Source: Callipepla californica brunnescens
Taxonomy: Eukaryota > Chordata > Aves > Galliformes > Odontophoridae
Length of the DNA: 64,000 nt
NCBI GenBank assembly: GCA_023055505.1
Contig: JALIRH010000002.1
Span: 4,086,001-4,150,000 of the forward strand
Direction of reading: 5' to 3'
Part shown: positions 38,603 to 50,003 of the stretch, piece after piece
Layout of the letters: each line of letters starts with the position of its first letter
Numbering within the stretch: the stretch's first letter is position 1
The notes under the pieces: generated by a model
What the model was told of the DNA's origin: nothing
The model's database searches: none
The model's input: the letters and a program-made list of their open reading frames with translations, nothing else
Translations under genes and position numbers: made by a program

Positions 38603-40049
38603 TTATTATTCCAGATATTGAGAAAATAAATAAAATGAAGCTGAAGCTGATGAGAGAGCTCCTCTTATGACCCCTGACCTGTTAAGCAAGTGCTATGTAC
38701 TAATAGCTTTAACTTCCCTCCCTATTATGGTCTGATAGGATTTGCCTTTCTAAGCATTCTGACAAGGTAAGGCAGTAGGCTGATGAAATGGAATAAGTAA
38801 AGTGGACAAAGATTTGGAATTCCCAAGACACACTGATCTGATGGCTAAGGCAACTGCATCCCTTGCCAGAGAAAAAAGTCTTTCCAAATCTGATGTGGGG
38901 AGAGAAACTGTCTCCTTCATGAGTGAATTGCAAGGATCAGTAAACTCTGGTGAGACAGAGCAGGATTTTGAGGAGACTAGCAGATGGTTATAGCATGCTA
39001 AGAGCAAGCATCCGGGTGGTCTGGGGTTTTTGAAAAACTAAATTAGTGGTGGGAGTTCTTTATGCCAAACATAAAATTGTCAAAGGTGCTTTTGACAGAG
39101 ACCAGAGACCAATTCTACTGATATCAAGTGTGCAATTCTACTTAACGTGGAAAAGTCACTGCTTTTCCAGATGGAGGAATGCAAGACTCTACAAGCAACT
39201 GATTTTGAAGCCTTCCATGAAATTTAGAAAGGAGAAAAACTCTGTGTTCACCCTTTTCCACTTGCAAGGAGATTTGATGGACCACTGGATCCTTAGCCAC
39301 AAGGCTTGCCCAGTGCTCAGGGGGATATCAGTGGGAAGCTGAAAATACATGAAGAACAGGGCAGGTAGGCATCGTGGTGGATTTTCAAAAAAATGGAGAG
39401 GAGGAGGAAGACAGTTTATTGTGAGTGCCTGTACTGGATCACTCAGTAAGCTGAGGATGGATAAGAAATACGTTTTGAAGAATTGACATAAATAAAAGTA
39501 TTTCTGTCAGATCATGGAACATGTTGCATAAGCAGCAATTTGGGAAAGTCCAACCTCTGTAACATTTCCCTCCAGGTGTGGAAGAAGCAAATATTGCTGA
39601 TAGAATCTTTTAAAAAGGTTGATCTAAATTCCTGCCACAAGGTGAATTTACAGATCTGAAGAGGCTCGTAGAGAAGAGCCTTGGAGGTTTTTTGGAGTTT
39701 AGGATCATAGACTTCTAGGACCTGTAGGGATTTTCCTGTGTGTGTGTTGCCACATACATTTTACCTTCTGGTGACAGTAAGGATTTTGTTGAATTAACCA
39801 ACCAAAGTGAATGGAAAGATTCCCAGTGAGCTCATGATTTCTGAGCACTGTGCTTCACACTGCAGTGCAGAATAACCGTGTATTAGGAAGGTGTTCGATA
39901 ATACGATGAATTGACTGGTGGCGTGGAGAATGGAGCATACTGGAGAAGTTTGTGACACATCGTCCCTAGCTGCAGGCCATCTTCTACAAAAGAGCTGGAG
40001 TTATGTCCGTGCCCAGCTAGTCATGTGTCAGAAGAGCTTGTGAAGTCAC
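38603..40049. other. unique sequence
   Basis: No repeat recognised. Frames at 38,750-39,342 are short, overlap on both strands and lack motifs. Confidence 0.45.
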
Positions 40050-40702
40050 CAAGAAGCAACATCTGACCATTAGCCAGCAGTGTGCCCTTGTGGCCAAGAA
40101 GGCCAGTTTTATCCTGGGGTGCATTAAAAAGAGCATGGTCAGCAGATCGAGGGAGGTGATCCTCCCACTCTAATCTGCCCTGGTGACTCCACATCTGGAT
40201 TGCTGGGCTCCTCAGCTCAAGAAAGACAGGGAATTTCTGCAGAGAGTCCAGGAGGGCCACAAAAATGATGAGGGGGGTGGAGCATTTCCCTTATGAAGAA
40301 AGCGAGAGATCTGGGACTGTTCAGCTTGGAGAAGAGAAGAATGAGAGGGGATCTCACCAATGAGATATTTCTAAGGGGTGGGAGTCAAGTGGATGGATGA
40401 AGTCAGACTCTTTTCAGTGGTGTTCAACAACAGAACAAATGGTGAAACAGGCACAAACTGGAAGGTAGGAAGTTCCACATGAACATGAGGAAAAGCTTCT
40501 ATACCGGGGGAGTGACAGAGCACTGGATCAGGCTGCCCTGAGAGATTGTTGAGTCTCCTTGTCTGGAGATATTCAAAAACCACCTGGACATTTTCCTGTG
40601 CAATGTACTCTAGGGAACCTGCTTCACCAGGAAGTTTGGGTTAGGTATCTCCAGAGGTTCCTTCCCACCCCTATGATTCCTTGATTCTGTGACTCTGTGA
40701 TT
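40050..40702 (+). mobile_element. CR1 3' region
   Basis: Plus-strand CR1: gccagcagtgtgcccttgtg (40,074), gggactgttcagcttgg, gtgacagagcactggatc (40,511), ending cttgattctgtgactctgtg. Same region and subfamily as the copy at 45,262. Confidence 0.85.
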
Positions 40703-42439
40703 TCCTGAAGCTGCTATTCATACAGGCTTCAGTTACTTGTGGTGAAATTTGTTTAATTCTCAGGACAAAATCTATTTTCTTTTCCATCCTAACTCCTAAG
40801 TGCAAAACAATTTGAGGAAGTTAAAAAAAATTAATAAATAGGGAGGTGAGTAAAGGCCTCACAATTCCCAGGAAGCTGGCAGGCAGGAGCAAATGCCAAA
40901 AGTCCACATTAAAAGGAATGCAGCTCCCTCTTACAAGCAAATTTGAACTCAAGTGTGCATTGGCAATTAAGAGTGTAATCTTCATTGGCATCATCACTGA
41001 ACCATGAAGAACTCTGGTGCCCCAGGACTGGCAAAATAGGTCTTCCTTCTCCCAGTGACTGTACATTTCTTGTAAGTCAAGATGTAGAGGATGGAACCAG
41101 AGCTACAGCTGTAATGGGGCTTTTGTCTGTTTTCAAAGCAGTTGTCTCTCATCTAAGAGATGATCAGAGAGTCAGAGTAAAGCAAAGGGTAAAAGCAAAG
41201 TAAATCTTATCTATCCTGAGGAAGTGGGTTCATCTCCTAATTGCTGAAAAAAAAAGTGACTCTTGGCTGACAGACTAGAACATACAAAAAAGCACAAGCC
41301 ACCATGAAGTGCTAAGATCTCATACCTCACAGGTCAGAAGAAATAATAATTGCTGCTTCATGGATATTCAGTGGTACAAATTGCATTGTGTCTACATGAT
41401 ACCACCAGTGACACATGTGGGCAGCAAAAGCAAGTTCTGCTTCAGAGAGTTATGCCAAGATCTTAAAACAGGGTCTGTTGTGACATTACTGTTCTGTATA
41501 TCAAAGAGAGGTCAGAAGAAATGCAGTGGAGAATTCATCAACCCTTAAATGACCTCTTAGTAATAAGCTCAGTAACATAATAGTGCTGAGCTTCTTGAGC
41601 TCCTAAGGATACAGGAAAATCGCTTCGTATGGTTTTATTAGAGATATGCTCTTGTTTATTGAACCAACCACTACCAGAGCAACATATCTCCTCAGAGGAC
41701 TTTGCACCCAAAAAGCTGCATGGGTAAAAAATCCACCTTTCTACATAAGGAGATCAGAAAATGATAGAGGATGCTGAAATCTGCTCCTGCCCTACAAAGA
41801 AATATTGGCTTAATGCATAGCCTGAAACAACAGGAGAAGGACATGAAGCTCCCATGAGCTCTGTATGTCACAAAAATTCTGAAGGGGATTTTAGCATCTC
41901 AGCACAATGCTTGTCCTCATACTGTGAGTGTACAGCAGGAGCAACTTGTTGGAATCCCAAGTGTGCCACTTGGATAAGAATTTAATTCTCAGTAATTCAC
42001 AATGAAACTTTCTAAAGATTTCTTTAGCTGAGACAAATTGATTAGCAGAGGTATTATAGTGTGACTTGTCTGCTATAGCTCTCTCAATACGCTTTAAACA
42101 TTCCAAAACATCTCCTCTATACACAAACATGAATGAAGAGGTATCTTTGTGCTTGGATTATTTTTTCCAGACACAGTCTGAAATTGCTATCCCGATTGAT
42201 TCTAGTTGAACAGGGGGACATCTACAAATGTTGAAGGTAAAATCTTTTTTACGGTACGTATAAAGTGAAATAATTCCCTACACTGAGATCCGGTTAAGTC
42301 CTTATATCATTTTCACCCCAGCTCAGACTGGTTTTGAAAGGTTTAAATTATGTCTGGCAGCTAATGTAGTCATCCTTTAAGTCAAGTGAAATATGTTCAT
42401 TCAGTTTAAGTCACAATTTCTGGGAAGTTTGGGATCATT
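40703..42439. other. unique sequence
   Basis: No gene or repeat recognised. The final 100 bases run into a CR1 tail. Confidence 0.45.
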
Positions 42440-42553
42440 ATCTATCTGAGCAACATAATCTATCTGTAGGTGTCCCTGTTCATTGCAGGGGAGTTGGACT
42501 AGATGATCTTTAAAGGTCCCTTCCAACTCAAATGATTCCATGATGCTATGATT
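42440..42553 (+). mobile_element. CR1 3' end, short
   Basis: Plus-strand tail: tctgtaggtgtccctgttc, gcaggggagttggactagat, ending atgattccatgatgctatg. Confidence 0.85.
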
Positions 42554-42715
42554 ATATTTGGTATTTGGTCTGCTTTATTTTTTATTTTTTTAGTTTTGGA
42601 GTGATGTTCTCTTGCTGGAGAAATTTCTTCTTGCTCGTGTCTTTTTTTTCCTTTGTTTTTTGTTCAGTGAACACTACAGATTTTGGCAATGTCAACATCT
42701 AATCATGCTGCATTT

Positions 42716-42750
42716 GAATGGGTAGACATGAATGGGTAGACTTGAATGGG
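42716..42750 (+). repeat. short tandem repeat gaatgggtagac
   Basis: gaatgggtagacat and gaatgggtagactt, then gaatggg, lie in tandem with a 14-base period. Confidence 0.75.
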
Positions 42751-43318
42751 CTTTGCTCCTATGGTAACAGATTTTTAGCTGCAATTGTTCCTAGCTATTT
42801 GAAGGTGCCATTAGTCTTTGTTCCCAATGGCCTGGTTATCAATGTGGCCTGGTCTTTCTGAGTCTGGATCTCAGAAGGGTCAGGGTTTCAATGAGCAAAG
42901 AAAAGTGAGTAACCGGGAAAATGAGATCAAGCCTTTTTTTTGTCTTTTTTGTAATCCTGGATAAGGTGGTGGCTGAAGCAGCCCCAGCACAGCTAATGGA
43001 ATCTAAGAGGTCACTGCAGATTCTGCCAGCCTCAGTGATTCTCTGTGTAGGGTCATAGCAACAGGACTGTGACCCTTTCTGACACATGTTGACTCCCTTC
43101 CATGGCAATATGCCCTTTCCTCAAAGGTGAGTGAAGTTCCCACTGTGCCAAGCTGCCACAGGGATCTTCATTTGCTTCTTGAAGACATTATCTCTGGGGC
43201 TATTTCAGCAGACAAGGTGGGGTTGCAGCATAGATTTTGGCAATATCTGCAACTCTGGGACTGTATTTAAGGTCACATTTCTGTAGCTGTGCTTGCTTTC
43301 ATTTAATCTTGTTTGCTC

Positions 43319-43334
43319 TGACGTCAATGCAAAT
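43319..43334. promoter_or_regulatory. abutting CRE and octamer sites (candidate)
   Basis: A perfect CRE palindrome TGACGTCA (43,319-43,326) is followed without spacer by a perfect octamer ATGCAAAT (43,327-43,334). These are the textbook sites for CREB/ATF and POU-domain (Oct) factors. It lies in non-repetitive DNA about 8.3 kb upstream of the coding exon. Function is not shown by sequence alone. Confidence 0.3.
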
Positions 43335-43954
43335 GTAGCAGCAAGCCCATGCTGTTACACGGTGGTTTTTTTTCTCACTCTTAAATCATGGCTGTTTTCT
43401 TATGATTGAACTAGATTTACTATGGAGAGGGGCAGGTTGTTTTAGCAGTGCAGTAGCTAGCGTGTTGGCATATTCTATCCAAATAGCATGTCTGCACTTA
43501 ATAATTCTGCTCAATTGCTCCTTGTTCTAGCAGCCAAAAAAACTGAGTTCACTGTGAGCTGTGTGTGCCTGCACCCTGGTGCGATTCAATCCTGCATGCT
43601 AATGTATTAGTCCTGCCTATTTTATACATAAACAATTTATTACCTTCATATGAATTAAATTTTCATGACACAGATTAATGCATTCTGCCTACCATCTGGA
43701 AGGTCCTACAGCGGTCTCCAAATGGTGCAGGGATCTGCATGTCATTGAAATGCAGCCCTTCCCAGAGCACAGCACAGTAGCTAAATAACACTGCTGAACT
43801 TTTGGTGCGCTGGGTAATACGGAATGAAGCAAAGAGTTAGTCTTGTTGAAGCTAGAGGTAAATTTAAGATGGAAGAGGTTACAGTGATTTTCTTGAGCAA
43901 CTCAGCAGGTTTAACAAACTCCCAATTGTGAAACATCTAAAGGGCATCCCTTGA

Positions 43955-44065
43955 TTGCAAGGCACAGAGATGTTCAGTGACTTGACTATTGCTGTGGAGC
44001 AAGTCTGTACAAAAAGCAGTAACAGTTCCTATGTCCCCTGCCTGCCCACTGCACCCCTATTTGAA
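43955..44065 (-). repeat. MIR-like or L3-like ancient repeat remnant
   Basis: Contains caaggcacagagatgttcag followed by tgacttgactattgctgtgg and agcaagtctgt, resembling the antisense MIR core (cagagaggttaagtgacttgcc). The family is uncertain. Confidence 0.35.
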
Positions 44066-44851
44066 AAGAGAAAAGGAGAACTGTCAGATAATAGGTTTGA
44101 GGATAAAAGAAGTGGCATCAAAATCTTTTAACAGCGCCATTAATGGATGAGAGGATGGACTGCCATTGACTCTTCTGGCCTTAAATGCTACAGCATTCAA
44201 GAAGGAAATTGTAAGTTTTCAGGGAACTGGAAAGCTGTGGACTTTCAGGTCATGCTTAATCATTTTGTACAAAGAAGCTCTATTTGTAATACACCTGCTG
44301 TCAAAGCATCAGTGGATTAAAAGGACTAGCAGGTAATTCTACTGCAACATTGCTACTGGTAGAACACTAAATGCTACCTACAGCTTAATAGGAACGTTTG
44401 AAGAATGTATTTGTGAAGTGACAATATTAAATGAGTAATAGATACAGAATGTGGGTATGAAAATCATCCCAATAGGTAGAAAAAAATATTCAGGGCATGT
44501 CCTAAAGAGATGAGATATACTTCACAGGCTCTGCTGCAAGCTCCCTGGTCTGCATTTCCTCTTCTTTACCTCTGTATTTCTCCTGTGGTTACTGGAGCCA
44601 CAAAGTCACTGAAGTAGGACAGGATCTGTTGACAGATGACTAATACCATTATCTGAAGAACTTCTGAGGTACTTGTTTTCAGATGGTGCAAACTGATCAT
44701 CTTCCATTCCTATTGAAGGAGCCCTAGACAATTAGTGCACAACTGCCTGCTCAAAGCCTTTTCTACTTCCTCTGGTTTGATGAGAATGGACCTAAAAATT
44801 CCCACTGGAAGCATGCCCTAACTAACACCTCCTTTTCAGAAAACAGGACTA

Positions 44852-44932
44852 TTCTTCTCCTTCTCTTCCCTTCTCCTTTCTCCTTTCTCTTCTCTCTTCC
44901 ATTCCATTCAATTCCATTCCATTCTTGTCCTG
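44852..44932. repeat. pure pyrimidine tract followed by (ATTCC)n
   Basis: The plus strand is free of purines for 49 bases (44,852-44,900). Then come four to five diverged ATTCC/ATTCA units to 44,923. Confidence 0.8.
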
Positions 44933-45261
44933 TGCAGCATTACAAAAGAGAGCTGAGAAATAGATGCTTGTCTCCCAGAGCATTTCTGAGTGCAGTGGAT
45001 GAGTGGCATCCAGAGAAGAGGCAGTTCAAATGATTGCAGAGCTGCTTTCATTGTCTCCAAGGTGCTGGCCTCTGTTATCAGTACGAAAGGGTAAGATATC
45101 AAATTAATTCCCATACAGGAGCTTCTTCTGTAGCAGTTAGTTTCATTTCTCCAGTTTTTATAGTGCCAAGCTCAAAATCAAGAAAAACTGGCAGCAAAAG
45201 ATCTCAATCTCCTTGTCTCTGCAAGTTCTGCTCATACTGTTATCTTTGTGGACATAAAATG

Positions 45262-45885
45262 CAAGGAGGAGATGATGGTGGACAACAGACTGGCCATGAG
45301 CTAGCAGTGTGCTCTTGTGGCCAAAAAAGTCAGCGTTATCCTGGGGTGCATTAAAAAGAGTGTGGCCAGCTGGTCAAGGGAGGTTCTCCTACTGTGGTTT
45401 GGTGGGGCCACATCAAGAGTACAGGGGCCAGTTCTACGCTCTCCAGTTCAAGAAAGATGAGGAAGTATTAGAGAGTGTCTAGTGGAGGGCTGCAAAGATA
45501 TTGAGAGCTTTCCCTTACAATAAAAGGCTGAGAGAACTGGGACTGTTCAGCCTGGAAAAGACTGAGTGGGATTTTATCAACACTTATAAACATCTAAAGC
45601 ATGGGAATCAAAAGGATGGGGCTAGCCTCTTTCCAGTGAGTACCCAGAAACAGGACAAGAGGCAACAGACACAAACTGGAACATAGAAACCTCCATACAA
45701 ACATGAGTAAAAGCTTCTTTACTGTGAGGGTGACAGAGCACTGAAACAGGTTGTCCCAAGAGGTTGTGGAGTCTACTTTTCTGAAGATACTTGTCGGCAC
45801 AATCCTGTGCAACATACTCTAGGGATAATCTCCAGAAGTCCCTTCCAACTCCTAGGATTCTGTGATTCTGTGATACTTTGTGATT
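45262..45885 (+). mobile_element. CR1 3' region
   Basis: Plus-strand CR1: tatcctggggtgcattaaa (45,336), ggagaactgggactgttcagc-like block near 45,535, gtgacagagcactgaaac (45,730), ending in tgtgattctgtg octamers. Paired in direct orientation with the copy at 40,050. Confidence 0.85.
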
Positions 45886-47084
45886 TACTTCACTCCAGTG
45901 GCAGCGAGTGAGATTTATGTTAGCGTTGTAATGTCACACAGGCACACACAACACATCCCACAGCCTTACAGGTCTGGGCTCTTCAGCTTGGGTCCAACTG
46001 CAAGTCCAAACCTTCACTTCTTATAGTCTTGTGGAAGAAGCTAGGAACTCAGGTACTGTAGATACTCAGGACACTGGGATATTAATCTCCTTATTTTGAC
46101 AAATAAGGCTAAGATGTGTGAAGCTGAAAGTCCAGTCTTAAACTGCAATAAATTAATCATATAAGTTGGCCAAATTTAAGAAGTATGAAGTCAGAACTAG
46201 TATTGAAAAACAGGTCATTTATTTTTATCTTATGTCTATATTTAGAAAAAAGTTGTTCATTTTTTATAAATCTTGGTCTCAATCTAAATAAGGAACTGTA
46301 TACCTAGTTAGATGTAGAAGTCACAGAAGTTAGTTTAAGTGACATTACTGTGGTCAAACAGTACCAATAAGAAGTCCTCTGGAGTTCTGTACCTCCACTT
46401 CTTCTTCCCCATAGGGAGCTCTCCAAGAGTTACCTTCTTCACTAAAACTAGGTTGTGCTATAAGAAGTCTTGGAGGGCTCACAATTTGAAAATTGTATCT
46501 GCAAGGGTAAATCTAGTATAGTTTTCTTAAAACTCAAAGTGGACTCTTCGTGTGTTCAGGAAGGAACTACAGAAGGAGTAATGACAAAAGGAGACAGCGT
46601 CAAATTATATGAAATAATTTAATTCTCCTTAGGATCGCCTTCACTTTTTGAACAAATATTGAGTATATTTTTATGCAATCATAAAGTTAATGACTGCAAA
46701 TACTAAGGCATGTCCAAAAATCTTTCTCACAAAATAAAAATCCTAATATAAAAAAAGTTCTTTAGAAGACATAATTTCTGATAAGGATGTGTATAACACA
46801 TTTTCCAATATAGTATGTAAAGAAATGTGCAGAATTACATAGGGAAAAATATTTCATACACACTCAGCATTGATAAGTGTAGTTTTCAAGTCATTACAGA
46901 GTTTTGCATGCTTCTATTTTTGACTGTTCAACAGGTGCTAGCTTCTGTAAAGCACTTGTTTCTTGAAAATCAAGTTATTTGGAACCAAACCTATTCTGGG
47001 AGCTAACATAACAAAATTTCAAGTGTTTTTGAGTAACTTATAATATTTTTATATCTATACTAATTCTATGAAATAGGAGAGGGT

Positions 47085-47225
47085 ATCAGATCAAGTTTAC
47101 AGATGGAAAACAGTTTCAGAGGGATGAAGGGTTTTCCTTGCCATTCCACAAGCAAGTTGTGATGGAACGGGGTTTGAGGTGTGTCTCCTGATACTGAGCT
47201 GCAGCTTAGACTACTCAGCATCTTT
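47085..47225 (-). repeat. MIR-like ancient SINE remnant
   Basis: Reads tttacagatggaaaacag, tttcagagggatgaaggg, ccacaagcaagttgtgatgg and aacggggtttgagg, the expected order of the antisense MIR core. Confidence 0.4.
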
Positions 47226-47414
47226 CCTTTGTTTTGTTTGAAGCTTTTCTTGCTATCATCATATTAAGATACTAAGACGTCAAGTGGAAGAAAAACTGTG
47301 ACAAAATAACGTACTAGATCCCTGGCTCCTACACTGAGGAAACTCAATAGGGACTCATGACAAGTTTCTCCACTCACTCCATCTTGGTACTTGCTTTTAT
47401 TGAGGTTAAAGGTG

Positions 47415-47506
47415 TAGAATCATAGAAACATAGAATGATTTGGATTGGAAGGGATCTCCAAGGTTATCTAGTCACCCACCACAGGGACACCCTGAACTAT
47501 CTGATG
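47415..47506 (-). mobile_element. CR1 3' end, short
   Basis: Minus-strand tail: agaatcatagaaacatagaa, ttggaagggatctccaagg, ccaccacagggacaccctg. Confidence 0.75.
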
Positions 47507-49468
47507 TCCTAGAACCCACTGTCTCACAGACATAATTGACTTGTTCACTTTTCCTGGAGCAGCAAATGACAATGTAGCAGTGCATGTCCCTCATATTGCA
47601 GGTGTGATCCTCATGCTAACTGCCTGAAAGATCTCAAGTATCAAGAGACTGGATATTTTGGGATTTTCTGGGAGTTACTTGGCTTCCAACTGCTCCTGCT
47701 AGGTGTTTCATTCATAATGACCCGAACTATTCACTGCATCTGCAGAATCTGCAGTGGAAGCAAAGACATTAATTCTTAGACGTTTAAACTGAATCATTTC
47801 TTGCTTCAGTTGAATGACAGAGTGCATAATGGATATCTGTGTGCCAGAAGGCTTTTCTATAGCAGAGATTCAGACATCACATGGAGAATTAACGCACGCT
47901 AAAGGCCTGGTGTTTATTTCAGAATTGAACTCAGAAATCTCCACTCTGGGGACAAGCTTTCAGCTAGATAAGCTGAAGGATTTGATCTGTGAACTTCCTT
48001 CCTTAGGTATTTTTGTCCTCACCTTTGAACTGCAGCCATCAGCTGGTACACGTGATGATGGGAAGGAAAAGTATCTGAGTTGTGTAACATCTGCTTATCA
48101 CTACAGATTATCCACCAGCAATGAGATTAAAGCTTTTCCTTATGTAGGAAGAGCTTGGGATTTAGGGTTTTTTTGCTTTGTTTTGTTTGTTTTAATGTAA
48201 TGTACTATAAATCTGGTTTCATTGAGCAAAGAGAGAAAATTTTCAAGTGTGATTAAAGAAAAAGGGATTTTTAAAGGATACCCTTCAATCATGATGTACC
48301 TGTAGTGATGTATAGTACAATCCCAGAATTGCCTCCTTTTGATTGTGCTCACAATTGAACTGAAATGGGGGAGCATCTTGAAGTCAACAGAAAAGTGATT
48401 ATAAAGTAGTGGTTTGGATCTCAAGCCCTGCTGAGCTTTGTGATACCACAACAGGCTGCTGCTTTCTCCTGCTGATGGACTGACTGTCAGGCTGAAGTCC
48501 AGCTTGTTGTCAGGGTATCTATCTGCATTTCATGAGAAATATGTTTACGCCGTTATTCTGTTCTTCATTTCTGCCATGTACCTACCTACTAAAAAACCTG
48601 GGGCTCCTGAGGCTATTCTAAACCTGTCTGCTTTCACCAGTTGTAGAATGCTAAAGATCGAGGACCCAGACTAGTAGGGTTCCTCAGCTCCATCTCTTTG
48701 CTCACATAGCAGTTAAGCTGGTGAGCAAGGTTTCAAAACAGCATCAAGTTTCTTTAAGATTCACTTTCAAATCTCACTTTCTGCACATAAATCAAGTGTT
48801 TATTTCCCTGAAATGAGCAGACTCCTGAAATTAAATTGATGTAAAAATAGTAGTAGTATCTCTCTCTGAGACCATCCAGTCTGGGCACTAAGTCAGCTAG
48901 CTTAAGCAGAGGATCGTCAGATTCCTATTTATGGGGAGACATCAAGTTTCTTATGACTGAAGCCACTCCTTGATAATTGGCCATTTTCTGGGGCCCTTCT
49001 GTCTCTGCTTTTCTGCACTAGTGGTTTATTTCAGAAGGATCAGAAAGCTGAGAGCAGGGAGGAAAGTCTTTAAATTACATGGAGGCTGTGGTTGCTAAAT
49101 AAAGACTGGTGGTCCCTTTGATAATACCACTATCATAATACTTTGATCCTGAGAGCTTGAAGCAGTCATTCTTTGTATGGGTCTCTCATTGACTGCAAAG
49201 GGAATTCTGGGCACATAGCAATTACCTACACAAGATTGGGCCAATTACTTAATTAAAATTTATGTAGGAGCATACACATAGCAGATGGACATTTTGAGAA
49301 GGTATTGAATAATGTGTGCATGGTAACAGAAGATGCAGTTTATCTTGTATATTAGACATGGACAGATTTTAAGTGTATTAATGTGAAGAGTCCAATAGGA
49401 TTTAGATGGTGTGCAAAATTTCTCCAAGCCTTCTTAGCATGGATAATTCTTCCTCATCTGAAACTATC

Positions 49469-50003
49469 TGTTGTGGTTTAACTTGATAGGCAGCTCAACA
49501 CCACACACCCATGTGCTCAGTTCCTTGCCCAGTGGATGAGAGAATGTGAAAAAGGGTAACATTCATAGGATGAGACAAAGGCAGTTTAATGTGACAGAAA
49601 AAAGAATGGAAAATAACAATATTAATCATCATCATCATCACCATAAAAGAATATACAAAACAAGTAATGAACAATGCAACTGCTCATCACTCATCGACTG
49701 ATGCCCAGCCAGTCCCCAGACATCAGCAGCTCCTTGGCCAACTCCCTTAGTTCTATTGATCAGCATAATATCCCTTCAAACAGTTTGGGTCAGCAAACAT
49801 GGCTCTTTTTCCTCCAGCCCCTTCCTAGCTCCCAGCTCCCACTGGCAGGGCAGTATGAGAAGCAAAAAAGTCGTTGCCTTTGTGTGAGAACTACTCACCA
49901 GTATCTGAAGTATCTGTGTTACCAAAATTATTCTCATCCTAAATCCACAACACAGCACCAAACCAGCTACCAGGAAAAAAAAAATATCTCAGAAAATAAC
50001 AAG
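49469..50003 (+). mobile_element. solo LTR, same avian family
   Basis: It begins with the family's 5' end, tgttgtggtttaac, then a cagctcaacaccacac block, ggcagtttaatgtgacag near 49,580, cagtttgggtcagc near 49,780 and the 3' part attctcatcctaaatcc near 49,930. The end is blurred by an A-run (49,976-49,983). Inside is a short ATC microsatellite (49,627-49,642). No internal retroviral genes flank it. The LTR would once have carried promoter and poly(A) signals; present activity is unknown. Confidence 0.75.

Larger units (their letters stand above)
42554..45261. other. unique sequence with candidate regulatory site
   Basis: Holds the CRE/octamer composite, a MIR-like remnant and the pyrimidine tract. 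43,480-43,720 is rich in homeodomain-like TAAT and ATTA cores, which is only suggestive. Confidence 0.45.
45886..49468. other. unique AT-rich sequence
   Basis: Interrupted by one short CR1 tail and a MIR-like remnant. A 128-codon plus-strand frame at 47,814-48,200 has no recognisable domain. Confidence 0.45.

Noticed and set aside
47814..48200. 128-codon open frame, plus strand
   Set aside because: Composition looks semi-protein-like (KLKDLICELPSLGIF), but the end runs into T-rich DNA and nothing supports splicing. Not called without conservation data.
49627..49642. (ATC)n run considered as a CRISPR or satellite repeat
   Set aside because: Five simple trinucleotide units only, with no spacers. 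It is a microsatellite inside the LTR.
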